NCBI RefSeq assembly: GCF_000807925.1
Contig: NZ_JRVC01000023.1
Coordinates: 48,211-112,210 of the forward strand
DNA length: 64,000 bases
From: Novosphingobium subterraneum
GTDB lineage: Bacteria; Pseudomonadota; Alphaproteobacteria; Sphingomonadales; Sphingomonadaceae
Reading direction: 5' to 3'
Part shown: positions 34,575 through 43,767 of the stretch, in pieces
Position numbering within the stretch: position 1 is the first letter of the stretch
How the letters are laid out: each line of letters opens with the position of its first letter
Translations under genes and position numbers: made by a program
Notes under the pieces: model-generated
What the model was told of the DNA's origin: nothing
Database searches by the model: none
The model's input: only the letters and a program-made list of their open reading frames with translations

Positions 34575-35132
34575 ATGGCAAAGTACGACAAGGCCGATCT
34601 CGAACGCCGCATGAAGGGCGCTGTTGAATCGCTCAAGGGCGATCTTTCCGGCCTGCGCACCGGTCGCGCCAATACCGCGCTGCTCGATCCGATCATGGTC
34701 GAGGTTTACGGCAGCCACATGCCGCTCAGCCAGGTGGCCAGCGTCTCCGCGCCGGAACCGCGCATGCTTTCGGTACAGGTGTGGGACAAGTCGAACGTGA
34801 CTCCGGTCGAGAAGGCAATCCGCTCGGCAGGCCTGGGCCTTAATCCGATCAGTGATGGACAGACCCTGCGCCTCCCGATCCCGGACCTCACCGAGGAGCG
34901 CCGCAAGGAACTGGCCAAGCTTGCGAGCAAGTATGCCGAGAACGCCCGCATCGCGATCCGCAATGTGCGCCGCGATGGCATGGATGCTCTCAAGGCCGAC
35001 GAGAACAAGAAGGAAATCTCGGAAGATGAGCGCAAGCGCGCCGAGACCGACCTGCAGAAGCTGACCGACGATATCATCAAGCAGGCCGATGAAGCGGCTG
35101 TGGCCAAGGAAAAGGAAATCCTCGGCAAGTGA
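34575..35132 (+). CDS. frr: Ribosome recycling factor
   Basis: 185 residues, usual size. MAKYDKADLERRMKGAVESLKGDLSGLRTGRANTALLDPIMVEVYG, LSQVASVSAPEPRMLSVQVWD and RLPIPDLTEERRKELAKLASKYAENARIAIRNVRRDGMD define RRF. With EF-G it splits post-termination ribosomes. The stop overlaps the GTG start of uppS by 4 bases. Confidence 0.97.
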   Translation: MAKYDKADLERRMKGAVESLKGDLSGLRTGRANTALLDPIMVEVYGSHMPLSQVASVSAPEPRMLSVQVWDKSNVTPVEKAIRSAGLGLNPISDGQTLRLPIPDLTEERRKELAKLASKYAENARIAIRNVRRDGMDALKADENKKEISEDERKRAETDLQKLTDDIIKQADEAAVAKEKEILGK

Positions 35133-35839
35133 CGGCGGTCCCCGCCTCGACGGGCGGCAGCGCGTCCCATGGCGCGCGGCACGTCGCGATCATCATGGAC
35201 GGCAATGGCCGGTGGGCGAAGAAGCGGATGATGCCGCGCGCCTTCGGCCACAAGCGCGGTGTAGACACGGTGCGGGACATTGCCCGCGCCGCGCGCGACA
35301 TGGGGCTTGAGGCGCTGACGCTCTATGCTTTCTCGTCGGAGAACTGGAAGCGTCCGGCGGACGAGATTGCCGACCTGATGGGGCTGTTGCGGACATTCAT
35401 CCGCAATGACTTGGCGGAACTCGTTGGCAACAACACGCGACTGAAGATCATCGGCGATTATCAGGCGCTTGCGCCCGATATCGTGGAATTGATCGAAGAT
35501 GCGATGGCGCGGACAGCGGGCAATACCGGCACGACGCTGGCAATCGCGCTGAATTACGGCTCGCAACAGGAAATCGCCCGGGCGGCGGCCAAGGCCGCAG
35601 CCAAGGGGCCGGTCACGCCCGAAGCTATCGAGGCGGAACTGGACACCGCGTGCCTGCCACCGCTTGACCTGCTGATCCGGACTTCGGGCGAGGTTCGCCT
35701 TTCGAACTTCCTGCTGTGGCAGGCGGCATATGCCGAGATGTGGTTCACGGACGTGCTCTGGCCGGACTTTACCGCGGCGCACCTGCGGGAGGCACTTGAG
35801 CAGTTCGGATCGCGCGAGAGGCGCTTCGGTGGACGCTGA
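35129..35839 (+). CDS. uppS: Undecaprenyl diphosphate synthase (cis-prenyltransferase)
   Basis: 236 residues. Motifs in order: IIMDGNGRWAKKR (catalytic Asp), HKRGVDTVRDIARAA, TLYAFSSENWKRP, LNYGSQQEI and DLLIRTSGEVRLSNFLLWQAAYAEMWFTDVLWPDF. Makes the C55 lipid carrier for peptidoglycan and other surface polymers. GTG start (35129) overlaps frr; overlaps cdsA start by 11 bases. Confidence 0.95.
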   Translation: MTAVPASTGGSASHGARHVAIIMDGNGRWAKKRMMPRAFGHKRGVDTVRDIARAARDMGLEALTLYAFSSENWKRPADEIADLMGLLRTFIRNDLAELVGNNTRLKIIGDYQALAPDIVELIEDAMARTAGNTGTTLAIALNYGSQQEIARAAAKAAAKGPVTPEAIEAELDTACLPPLDLLIRTSGEVRLSNFLLWQAAYAEMWFTDVLWPDFTAAHLREALEQFGSRERRFGGR

Positions 35840-36575
35840 ACCCCAAGTCGCACCGAGCGCGGCAGAAGCTCCCAGAAAATCCGATCTCGGCGTGCGTCTT
35901 GCTTCCGCCGTCGTGATGCTCGCGATCGCCGGCGCCGCCTTCTGGGCGGGCGGCCTGTGGCTGGACCTGTTCGTGGCCGTCGTGGCTCTCGGCGTGTTCG
36001 TCGAGTACGTGCGTTTGGTAGGCAAGATCGCTGACGATGCAGCGCGCCTCTCTTCAATGGTGATCTTCGGTGCGGTCTATGTCGGCTGGGGCGGGCTTGC
36101 TCTTGCCGTCATGCCCGAGCCGTTGATGCTGGCGGTACTGGGCCTGGTGATCTGCACTGATACGGGCGCCTACTTTACCGGCCGTACGCTCGGCGGGCCG
36201 AAGATCGCTCCCAGGATCAGCCCGTCCAAGACATGGTCCGGGCTGCTCGGCGGCATGGCGGCGGCAGGCATCTGGGCGTCGTTGGTGGTGCTTTCCGCAA
36301 GCTATCTCGTCTCTGCTATCGGGCCCACGGGGCCAAGCGTGGCGGCAGCGCTGGAAGTCGCCAACCTTGGCATGGCTGCCATCGCGGGCGCGGTGCTGGC
36401 CGTTTTTGCCCAGATCGGAGACTTCTACGAATCGTGGTTGAAGCGCCGGGCAGGGGTGAAGGATTCATCGCGACTGATTCCCGGACACGGTGGTCTGTTC
36501 GACAGGGTTGACGGACTGCTCCCGGTTGCCATCATCGTCGGCACGGCTTGGGCCGCAACGCAGGCAGGACTTTAG
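35829..36575 (+). CDS. cdsA: Phosphatidate cytidylyltransferase
   Basis: 248 residues with multiple membrane helices; makes CDP-diacylglycerol, substrate of PssA. CdsA signature near the C-terminus: KRRAGVKDSSRLIPGHGGLFDRVDGLLP, with SKTWSGLLGGM and CTDTGAYFTGRTLGGPKIAPRISP. GTG 35829 starts inside uppS and gives a hydrophilic N-terminus (MDAEPQVAPSAAEAPRKSD) before the first helix. Six bases before dxr. Confidence 0.94.
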   Translation: MDAEPQVAPSAAEAPRKSDLGVRLASAVVMLAIAGAAFWAGGLWLDLFVAVVALGVFVEYVRLVGKIADDAARLSSMVIFGAVYVGWGGLALAVMPEPLMLAVLGLVICTDTGAYFTGRTLGGPKIAPRISPSKTWSGLLGGMAAAGIWASLVVLSASYLVSAIGPTGPSVAAALEVANLGMAAIAGAVLAVFAQIGDFYESWLKRRAGVKDSSRLIPGHGGLFDRVDGLLPVAIIVGTAWAATQAGL

Positions 36576-36581
36576 AGGCAG

Positions 36582-37739
36582 ATGGCGCGCTCCATTTCCG
36601 TTCTGGGCGCAACCGGCTCGATCGGTGCCTCCACGCTTGACCTGATCAGACGCAATCGCAATGACTGGCGTGTCGTTGCCTTGACCGCCAATGGTGACGC
36701 CGAAGGTCTGGCCAGGCTGGCCCGCGAGTTCGGCGCTGAAGTTGCGGTGGTGGCCGATGAGGGCGCGCTGCCCGCCCTCCGCGAAGCTCTTGACGGGACC
36801 AGCATTCACGCAGCAGCGGGATCGGCAGCGCTGATCGAGGCGGCCTCGCGTGGGGCCGACATTACCGTGGCAGCGATTGTGGGATGTGCCGGGCTTGCCC
36901 CGACGATGGCGGCAATCGAGCGCGGCGGTGTGATCGCCTTGGCCAACAAGGAAGCGCTGGTTTCCGCAGGAGACGTGATGACTGCGGCCGTCGCGCGGCA
37001 CGGCGCAACGCTGCTTCCGGTCGATTCCGAGCACAATGCCATCTTTCAGTGCCTGGCTGGCAATAGCCTTGAGCACGTCCAAGCGATCACGCTGACGGCG
37101 AGTGGCGGGCCTTTCCGCGATTGGACGCTCGAACAGTTGCAGCGCGCAACCCCGGCCGAAGCGGTCAAGCATCCCAACTGGTCCATGGGCGCCAAGATCA
37201 GCGTGGATTCCGCCACGATGATGAACAAGGGCCTTGAGTTCATCGAGGCGTTTCATCTGTTCCCCGTCGGGGTGGAACGCCTGCGCATCATCGTCCACCC
37301 GCAATCGATCGTGCATTCGATGGTCGAGTATCGCGACGGATCGACTCTCGCCCAGCTTGGCCCCTCGGACATGCGGGTGCCGATTGCTTCAGCGCTCGCC
37401 TGGCCCGAGCGGATGGACACACCCTGTGCTCCGCTCGATCTCGCCGCCATTGGACAACTGACCTTCCGCACGCCGGATGAGATCCGCTTTCCGGCTACGC
37501 GCCTTGCTCGTAATGCTGTGATCGAGGGCGGGGCGGCCCCTGCCACTATGAACGCGGCCAACGAGATCGCCGTGGCAGCGTTTCTGGATGGTCAGATTGC
37601 ATTCACCCGGATCGTGCAATCGGTTGAGGATGTGCTTTCGCGCAGCGCCATGCCGGCGCCCACCTGCCTTGACGATGTCATCGCGATCGATGCCGAGGCG
37701 CGGGCAAGGGCGCGCGAACTGATGGAACCCGTACGCTGA
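36582..37739 (+). CDS. dxr: 1-deoxy-D-xylulose 5-phosphate reductoisomerase
   Basis: 385 residues. NADPH-binding GATGSIGASTLDLIRRN, KEALVSAGDVM, the metal/substrate region PVDSEHNAIFQCL and SGGPFRDWTLEQL, HPNWSMGAKISVDSATMMNKGLEFIEA and NAANEIAVAAFL. Second step of the MEP isoprenoid pathway that feeds UppS and the prenyl synthase. The last base of the stop is the first base of rseP. Confidence 0.96.
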   Translation: MARSISVLGATGSIGASTLDLIRRNRNDWRVVALTANGDAEGLARLAREFGAEVAVVADEGALPALREALDGTSIHAAAGSAALIEAASRGADITVAAIVGCAGLAPTMAAIERGGVIALANKEALVSAGDVMTAAVARHGATLLPVDSEHNAIFQCLAGNSLEHVQAITLTASGGPFRDWTLEQLQRATPAEAVKHPNWSMGAKISVDSATMMNKGLEFIEAFHLFPVGVERLRIIVHPQSIVHSMVEYRDGSTLAQLGPSDMRVPIASALAWPERMDTPCAPLDLAAIGQLTFRTPDEIRFPATRLARNAVIEGGAAPATMNAANEIAVAAFLDGQIAFTRIVQSVEDVLSRSAMPAPTCLDDVIAIDAEARARARELMEPVR

Positions 37740-38860
37740 TGTCGCCGATGGAAAGCCCCGGAATTCTCGTCACTTTGCTCGGTTTCGTGCTGGTGCTGGG
37801 GCCTTTGGTGTTCATCCACGAACTGGGCCATTACCTTGTTGGCCGCTGGTTCGGGGTAAAGGCCGACGTCTTCTCCATAGGATTCGGCAAGGAAATTGCG
37901 GGCTGGACCGACAAGCGCGGCACGCGATGGAAGCTCTCTGCCCTGCCGCTGGGTGGCTATGTCCAGTTCGCCGGGGACATGAATGCGGCGAGCCAGCCCA
38001 GCCCCGAATGGCTTGCTCTCCCGGCCGAGGAACGCAATCGCACCTTCCAGGCGAAGCCGCTGTGGCAACGGGCGCTGATCGTGCTGGCGGGGCCGGTTAC
38101 AAACCTTCTGTTCGCGGTGCTGATCCTGGCCGGGTTTACCCTCGCCTACGGCAAATCGGTCGTTCCTCCTGTGGTGGGCGAAGTTCAGGCGGGTTCCGTT
38201 GCTGAGCGTGCAGGGGTGAAGGTAGGCGACCGCGTGGTTTCCATCCGAGGTCGTGCGATCGAGTCTTTCCTCGATATCCGTCTCGAGGTTGGCCAGAATC
38301 CGGGGGAACCACTCGATCTGGTCGTGTTGCGGGAAGGTCGCCAGATTGACGTGCCAGTCAGCGCCGCTGTGAAGGTCGAAAGCGACCGGTTCGGCAATAC
38401 GCAGAAGATCGGCTTTCTTGGCATCGGTCCCAAAAGTTACGAGATCGTCAGGGTCGGGCCAGTTGAGGCGGTAGTGGACGGCGTCAGGCAAACCGGCAAC
38501 ATCATCGCGATGATGGTCAACGGGATTGGCCAGATTGTCATGGGCAAACGCGAGGTCAAGGAACTCGGCGGACCGATCAAGATTGCCAAATATTCGGGTG
38601 AGCAGCTGGTTTCCGGTTGGCAATCGTTCGTCGGCTTCGTGGCACTTATCTCGATTAACTTGGGGTTCATTAACCTCCTGCCAATTCCGGTTCTCGACGG
38701 GGGCCACCTCGCTTTCTACGCGGCCGAGGCAATCCGCCGGAAGCCGGTTGGCCAGCGCGGGCAGGAGTGGGCATTCCGCACCGGCCTGGCGTTCGTCATG
38801 GCATTGATGCTGTTCGTCACGATCAACGACGTGGCGTCGCTCAAGCTGTTTGGAGGGTGA
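37739..38860 (+). CDS. rseP: RIP zinc metalloprotease (RseP/site-2 protease)
   Basis: 373 residues. Zinc site FIHELGHYLVGRWFGVKAD in the first helix (HExxH), LDG (PIPVLDGGHL) in the C-terminal membrane part, and one PDZ domain between (about 130-215; GEVQAGSVAERAGVKVGDRVVSI). Site-2 proteases cleave anti-sigma factors or signal-peptide remnants; substrate not identifiable. Starts one base within the dxr stop. No bacterial-type second PDZ domain is seen, unlike E. coli RseP. Confidence 0.94.
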   Translation: MSPMESPGILVTLLGFVLVLGPLVFIHELGHYLVGRWFGVKADVFSIGFGKEIAGWTDKRGTRWKLSALPLGGYVQFAGDMNAASQPSPEWLALPAEERNRTFQAKPLWQRALIVLAGPVTNLLFAVLILAGFTLAYGKSVVPPVVGEVQAGSVAERAGVKVGDRVVSIRGRAIESFLDIRLEVGQNPGEPLDLVVLREGRQIDVPVSAAVKVESDRFGNTQKIGFLGIGPKSYEIVRVGPVEAVVDGVRQTGNIIAMMVNGIGQIVMGKREVKELGGPIKIAKYSGEQLVSGWQSFVGFVALISINLGFINLLPIPVLDGGHLAFYAAEAIRRKPVGQRGQEWAFRTGLAFVMALMLFVTINDVASLKLFGG

Positions 38861-39071
38861 GGCGAGTTTGACTGCGTCCGGTGCGGGGACGCGTGGTATT
38901 CGGCGGTCAGGGGTGGCAGGCGGATTTCCACATAATGTCTTTCCACAGAAATGCGGGGCAATGTTTGCTTGATTGGCCTTGTGGCATCGGGCAGAGGGCT
39001 ACATTGCTTGCCGTGGCCGGACTTCCTCGGGGGCGTCCTGCTGCCACTTTATTACGGGATGGCGCTTGGTG

Positions 39072-41705
39072 ATGATTGGACGTAACGCGGGCCGGGCAGA
39101 GAATCGGAACGCCAGGACTTCCCCGCTGTGCGCAGGCCTTCTGGCCACCAGCGCCTTGGTGGCTGTTCCAGGAATTGCCTCGGCGCAGGCCGTGGCTCCT
39201 GTTTCGCAACCTGCAGCCCCGGCTCCGGTGGTGCAGGCGCCGGTACCTGCCGGAGACGTCATTCGCACTGTGACTGTGCAGGGCTCGCAGCGCCTTGAGC
39301 CGGACACGATCCTTTCGTACATCCGCCTGCGTCCGGGCCAGACATATACGCAGGCGCTGGGTGACCAGGCGCTGAAGGACCTTTACGCGACTGAACTCTT
39401 CGCCGACGTCTCGATCCGCAACAACGGCGGTGACGTTGTGGTTCAGGTCAAGGAAAACCCGGTCATCAACCGCATCATCCTTGAAGGCAACAAGCGCCTC
39501 AAGGAAGACAAGATCCTCCCCGAGATCAAGTTGGCGGCTCGCCAGATCTTCACGCGATCAAAGGTTCGCGCCGACGTTGCGCGCATCATCGAACTCTACA
39601 AGCGGCAGGGCCGCTTTGCCGCGACGGTCGAGCCGAAGATGGTCATGCTTGACCAGAACCGCGTCGACATCGTGTTCGAAATCAGCGAGGGGCCGAAGTC
39701 CAAGGTTCGTCAGATCAACATTATCGGCAACGAGAAGTTTTCGGACGGGAAGCTTCGCGGCGAGATGGTGACCAAGCAGGCGCGTTTCTTCCGCCTGTTC
39801 TCCTCGGGCACCAGCTACGACCCCGACCGTCTGGCCTTCGATCAGCAGAAGCTGCGCCAGTTCTATCTGACCGAAGGCTATGCCGACTTCCGCGTGGTTT
39901 CGGCCGTGGCCGAACTGACTCCGGACAAGCGTGACTTCATCATCACCTACGTGGTGGAGGAAGGCGATCGCTACAAGTTCGGCGACGTGAAGGTTGACAG
40001 CCAGCTGCGCGATTTCGACAGCGATGCGATGTCCAAGCGCCTGCCGATCAAGGCGGGTGACTGGTACAACGCCAAGATGGTCGAGGACCAGGTCGACGCG
40101 TTGACCGAAACCGCAGGCGCGTTCGGCTATGCCTTTGCCGACGTCCGCCCGGACTTTTCGCGCAACAAGGATGACCTGACGATGTCGGTCACCTTCCGCA
40201 TTGCCGAAGCGCCTCGCGTCTATGTCGAAAGGGTCGACGTCAACGGCAATACGCTGACGCAGGACAAGGTCGTGCGCCGCGAGTTCCGTCTAGCCGAGGG
40301 CGATGCGTTCAACACGTTCCAGGTCAAGCGTTCGACCAACCGCATCAAGTCGCTGGGCTACTTCCAGGAAAAGTTCGAGATCGAGCAGAAGCCGGGCAGC
40401 GCGCCCGACCGCATCGTGCTTGAAGCTAACGTGGAAGAGCGGCCCACCGGCGAACTCCAGCTCTCGGCCGGCTTCTCAAGCCTCGAGAGCTTCATTTTCC
40501 AAGGGTCGATCCGCCAGAACAACTTCCGCGGTCGTGGCCAGACCATCGGCCTTTCGGTCGACTACTCGCGCTTTACGCGTTCGGTCCAGGTGAGCTTCAC
40601 GGAACCGTACCTCTTCGACAAGAACATCTCGCTGGGCGTTGATGTCTATCGGCGCGACCTCAACAGCTTCAACCAGTTCAACTCCAACCGCAACACGACC
40701 TACAAGCAGGCAACCACGGGCTTTTCGGCGCGTATCGGCGTGCCGCTGTCGGAGTACATGTCGCTGATCGGGCGCTACACGTTCAATCTCGATGACGTCA
40801 CTCTGGACCAGAGCACGTTCTATGTGAACGGCCAGTGCAGCATTCTGCTGGCAGGGCGTTACCTGTGCGATGCCATCGGCAAGCGGACAAGCTCCATTCT
40901 TGGCGCTTCGCTGGTCTACGACACGCTGGATAACCGCCTGCGTCCGAGCCGGGGCACGCAGTTCGTCGTCGGCGCCGACGTTGCCGGGCTGGGCGGTTCG
41001 GTCCGCTACGCACGCATTACTGCCAACGCAGCCAAGTTCTGGCCCGTGGGTGGGGGATTCATCTTCTCCGTCCGCGCCGAAGGCGGCGCGATCAAGGCGC
41101 TTTCGAGCCGTTCCAGCGATCCCACCATCGACGACGTGCGCCTGACGGACCGCTTCTTCCTGGGCGAACCCCAGATCCGCGGCTTCGACATTCGCGGTGT
41201 CGGACCCCGCGTCCTGCGCAAGTTCCTGACGATCGATACCAACAACGACAACATTCCCGACACGGCATCGACTGACCGCAACCAGTGGGTCGATGACGCT
41301 CTGGGCGGCAAGTATTATTACCTGACCCGCGCCGAGCTTGAGATTCCGCTGGGATCGGGCGCACGCGAACTCGGTCTGCGTCCGTCGATCTATGTCGACG
41401 CCGGCGCCGTCTGGGGCATTGCCAACCCGCTCACGCAGAACCCGAACAACGTCGTCTATTACACTGACGCGCTGACCGGGAAGATCACGAACAGCCCGAC
41501 CGCATCGGATGGTACGGCAAACACTGCCACGCGCTATATCGAAGAGTACGTTGGCGATACGCTGTCGCCGCGCGTCTCCGTCGGCATCGGCGTGAACTGG
41601 AATTCGCCGTTCGGCCCGTTCCGCCTCGATTTCGCCAAGGTTCTCAAGAAGGCCAATGGCGACGACCCCAAGACTTTCACTTTCAACGTGGGAACCCAGT
41701 TCTGA
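39072..41705 (+). CDS. bamA: Outer-membrane protein assembly factor BamA
   Basis: 877 residues. A long signal region (MIGRNAGRAENRNARTSPLC through SALVAVPGIASAQ), five POTRA-like repeats (start VIRTVTVQGSQRLEPDTILSYIRLRPG, then NRIILEGNKRLKEDKILPEI and successive segments), and a C-terminal 16-stranded barrel (FRLDFAKVLKK...KTFTFNVGTQF at the end, Phe last). Inserts barrel proteins into the outer membrane. ATG 39072 has GTG two triplets upstream; both are possible. Overlaps the next start by one base (41705). Confidence 0.96.
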   Translation: MIGRNAGRAENRNARTSPLCAGLLATSALVAVPGIASAQAVAPVSQPAAPAPVVQAPVPAGDVIRTVTVQGSQRLEPDTILSYIRLRPGQTYTQALGDQALKDLYATELFADVSIRNNGGDVVVQVKENPVINRIILEGNKRLKEDKILPEIKLAARQIFTRSKVRADVARIIELYKRQGRFAATVEPKMVMLDQNRVDIVFEISEGPKSKVRQINIIGNEKFSDGKLRGEMVTKQARFFRLFSSGTSYDPDRLAFDQQKLRQFYLTEGYADFRVVSAVAELTPDKRDFIITYVVEEGDRYKFGDVKVDSQLRDFDSDAMSKRLPIKAGDWYNAKMVEDQVDALTETAGAFGYAFADVRPDFSRNKDDLTMSVTFRIAEAPRVYVERVDVNGNTLTQDKVVRREFRLAEGDAFNTFQVKRSTNRIKSLGYFQEKFEIEQKPGSAPDRIVLEANVEERPTGELQLSAGFSSLESFIFQGSIRQNNFRGRGQTIGLSVDYSRFTRSVQVSFTEPYLFDKNISLGVDVYRRDLNSFNQFNSNRNTTYKQATTGFSARIGVPLSEYMSLIGRYTFNLDDVTLDQSTFYVNGQCSILLAGRYLCDAIGKRTSSILGASLVYDTLDNRLRPSRGTQFVVGADVAGLGGSVRYARITANAAKFWPVGGGFIFSVRAEGGAIKALSSRSSDPTIDDVRLTDRFFLGEPQIRGFDIRGVGPRVLRKFLTIDTNNDNIPDTASTDRNQWVDDALGGKYYYLTRAELEIPLGSGARELGLRPSIYVDAGAVWGIANPLTQNPNNVVYYTDALTGKITNSPTASDGTANTATRYIEEYVGDTLSPRVSVGIGVNWNSPFGPFRLDFAKVLKKANGDDPKTFTFNVGTQF

Positions 41706-42388
41706 TGAAAATCCGTTACGCTTCCGCGCTTCTCGCGGGCCTCGCTGTTCTTTCCGTTTCGCCGACCGCTGCCGTGGCGCAGGCCACCTCGGGCACGGTC
41801 ACGCCCGGTATCGCCATCGCCAATCCCTCGGCGGTGGTCGCCGCATCTGCTGCATATCAGACCGCCCAGCAGCAGCGTCCGACGACCTACAAGCCGCAGA
41901 TCGACCAGGCCAATGCACGCAAGGGCCAGATCGAAGCGCAGCTCAAGCCTCTGATCGACAAGCTTCAGGCGGATTCGAAGGCGGCCAACCCCAACCGTGC
42001 GGCGCTTCAGGCCCAGTACGAGCAGATCCAGCAGATCGAACAGGCCGGCCAGGCAGAGATCCAGAAGATTCTCGAGCCGCTGAACCTTTCGCAGCAGTAC
42101 GTGCTCGAGCAGATCGGCGACAAGCTTGACGCTGCCACCCAGGCCGCGATGGACAAGAAGAAGATCACGCTGGTGATCGATTCGCAGTCGGTCATCAAGG
42201 CTGGCCAGGTCTACAATCTCAACCAGGACATCCTGACCGAGCTCAACAAGGCCATTCCTTCGGCACAGCTGGTGCCGCCGGCTGGCTGGATGCCGCGCGC
42301 GCAGCGTGAGCAGCAGGCTCAGGCTCAGGCCGCACAGCAGCCGGCAACCGCCGCGCAGCCTGCGAAGAAGGCACCCGAAGGCCGCTGA
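41705..42388 (+). CDS. OmpH/Skp-family periplasmic chaperone
   Basis: 227 residues. Signal peptide MKIRYASALLAGLAVLSVSPTAAVAQ, then the OmpH/Skp domain: GIAIANPSAVVAASAAYQTAQQQRPTTYKPQIDQANARKGQIEAQL, helical hairpin with LNLSQQYVLEQIGDKLDAATQAAMDKKKITLVIDSQSVIKAG. Assists BamA by carrying unfolded barrel proteins. The C-terminus is Gln/Ala/Pro-rich (AQAQAAQQPATAAQPAKK) and longer than enterobacterial Skp. Starts at the final base of bamA. Confidence 0.92.
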   Translation: MKIRYASALLAGLAVLSVSPTAAVAQATSGTVTPGIAIANPSAVVAASAAYQTAQQQRPTTYKPQIDQANARKGQIEAQLKPLIDKLQADSKAANPNRAALQAQYEQIQQIEQAGQAEIQKILEPLNLSQQYVLEQIGDKLDAATQAAMDKKKITLVIDSQSVIKAGQVYNLNQDILTELNKAIPSAQLVPPAGWMPRAQREQQAQAQAAQQPATAAQPAKKAPEGR

Positions 42389-42412
42389 GGTCTTCGGTTT
42401 GGGGGCCGGGTA

Positions 42413-42886
42413 ATGTCCGAGGAACAGAACGCGCCGCAGGGCGTGATCACCGACTATGACGTGCGCAAGGTTATGGCGGCGCTTCCGCACCGCTATCCGC
42501 TCTTGCTGGTCGATCGTGTCGCTTCGCTCACCCTGAACGAGCGTATCCACGCGGTTAAGGCCGTGTCGATGAACGAGCAGTTCTTCCAGGGGCATTTCCC
42601 TGGCCGCCCGATCATGCCCGGCGTCCTCCAGATCGAGGCGCTGGCCCAGGCGGCTGGCGTGCTCGCGGTGGAATCGCTTGGCCTCGCAGGTTCCGGCAAG
42701 CTGGTCTACTTCATGGCGATCGAGGAGGCCAAGTTCCGCAATCCCGTGGAGCCCGGCGTCCTGCTCGACCTGCATGTCGAGTTCACCCAGAAGCGTTCGC
42801 GCGTGTGCAAGTTCGCTGGCAAGGCGATGGTCGGCGACAAGGTGACCTGCGAGGTCGGCTTTACCGCGATGATCGCAGACAGCTGA
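42413..42886 (+). CDS. fabZ: 3-hydroxyacyl-[ACP] dehydratase FabZ
   Basis: 157 residues. Hot-dog fold with LPHRYPLLLVDRV, then the catalytic His/Glu region EQFFQGHFPGRPIMPGVLQIEALAQAAG and FMAIEEAKFRNPVEPGV. It dehydrates 3-hydroxyacyl-ACP in fatty-acid elongation. In most proteobacteria lpxD lies between skp and fabZ and lpxA after it; both are missing here. Confidence 0.95.
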   Translation: MSEEQNAPQGVITDYDVRKVMAALPHRYPLLLVDRVASLTLNERIHAVKAVSMNEQFFQGHFPGRPIMPGVLQIEALAQAAGVLAVESLGLAGSGKLVYFMAIEEAKFRNPVEPGVLLDLHVEFTQKRSRVCKFAGKAMVGDKVTCEVGFTAMIADS

Positions 42887-42985
42887 GGCTGCAGCCGCTG
42901 GACAACCTTGCGGCTTTCCGCTAGGCGCGCGCCCTTACAGATTCTAGCGGCCGGTCGGAACCGGCTGCGCACCGGAGCAAGACCC

Positions 42986-43210
42986 ATGAAGACTGGCATT
43001 CACCCCGACTACCACATGATCAAGGTGCAGATGACCGACGGCACCGTTTTCGAGACTCGCTCCACCTGGGGCAAGGAAGGCGACACGCTCGCTCTCGAAA
43101 TCGACCCGACCTCGCACCCGGCATGGACTGGTGGTACGCGCCAGCTGGACCAGGGTGGCCGCGTTGCCCAGTTCAACAAGCGCTTTGGTGGTCTTTCGCT
43201 CAAGCGCTGA
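42986..43210 (+). CDS. rpmE: 50S ribosomal protein L31 (zinc-free form)
   Basis: 74 residues: MKTGIHPDYHMIKVQMTDGTVFETRSTWGKEGDTLALEIDPTSHPAWTGG is L31, and it has no CxxC zinc knuckle, i.e. the C-minus form common in alphaproteobacteria. ATG 42986 chosen. Ended by a perfect terminator. Confidence 0.95.
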   Translation: MKTGIHPDYHMIKVQMTDGTVFETRSTWGKEGDTLALEIDPTSHPAWTGGTRQLDQGGRVAQFNKRFGGLSLKR

Positions 43211-43235
43211 GCGCTGGCGACAGGACATTGACGGG

Positions 43236-43264
43236 AAGGGCGGCTTCGGTCGCCCTTTTCTTTT
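43236..43264 (+). terminator. Terminator of rpmE
   Basis: AAGGGCG (43236-43242) pairs with CGCCCTT (43251-43257) around GCTTCGGT, followed by TTCTTTT. Compact rho-independent terminator ending the envelope cluster. Confidence 0.9.
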
Positions 43265-43323
43265 GCGTGAACGGTTTGCCATGGCATATTGCTATCACCG
43301 ATAGCCGTCCTAAAGATCAGGCC

Positions 43324-43764
43324 ATGACGCTGACCAATTCCCTCGAGAGCCGCCTCGGCTATCAGCTCCGCCGCGCATCCGCCGTGATGATGGCAGACCT
43401 GGGGCGCGAGCTTTCCGATCTTGACCTGCGTCCGGCCGAAGTGACGACGCTGTTGGTCATCGCCGAAAATCCCGACTGTTCGCAGACCGAGGTCGGGCAA
43501 GTGCTGGCGATCAAGCGGGCCAACATGGTTCCGATCATATCCCGGCTGATGGAACGAGGCCTGGTCGAACGTCGGCGTCTGGATGGGCGCAGTCACGCAC
43601 TGACGTTGACGGACGCTGGCCGCAGGATGGCAGACGATGCCGTGGCGCGGATCGACAGGCATGAAACCCGATTTACCGCCTTGCTTGGGGATGCGGACAC
43701 GGGCGTTCTGTTTCGGTGCCTTCCGACCATCCGAAGCGCGCGGAGTGGTGAAGAGGAAAGCTGA
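43324..43764 (+). CDS. MarR-family transcriptional regulator
   Basis: 146 residues. Winged HTH: LRPAEVTTLLVIAENPDCSQTEVGQVLAIKRANMVPIISRLMERGLVERRRLDGRSHALTLTDAGRRM, the MarR recognition helix plus the DxRS wing (DGRSHAL). Dimeric repressor or activator, ligand unknown. Start ATG 43324 directly in front of MTLTNSLESRLGYQLRRASAVMM. Possibly controls the divergent or neighbouring oxygenase. Confidence 0.92.
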   Translation: MTLTNSLESRLGYQLRRASAVMMADLGRELSDLDLRPAEVTTLLVIAENPDCSQTEVGQVLAIKRANMVPIISRLMERGLVERRRLDGRSHALTLTDAGRRMADDAVARIDRHETRFTALLGDADTGVLFRCLPTIRSARSGEEES

Positions 43765-43767
43765 CCG

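Noticed and set aside
38920..38960. TTTCCACATAATG...TTTCCACAGAAATG direct repeat before bamA
   Set aside because: Two short TTCCACA words; not at DnaA box quality and spacing is not meaningful.
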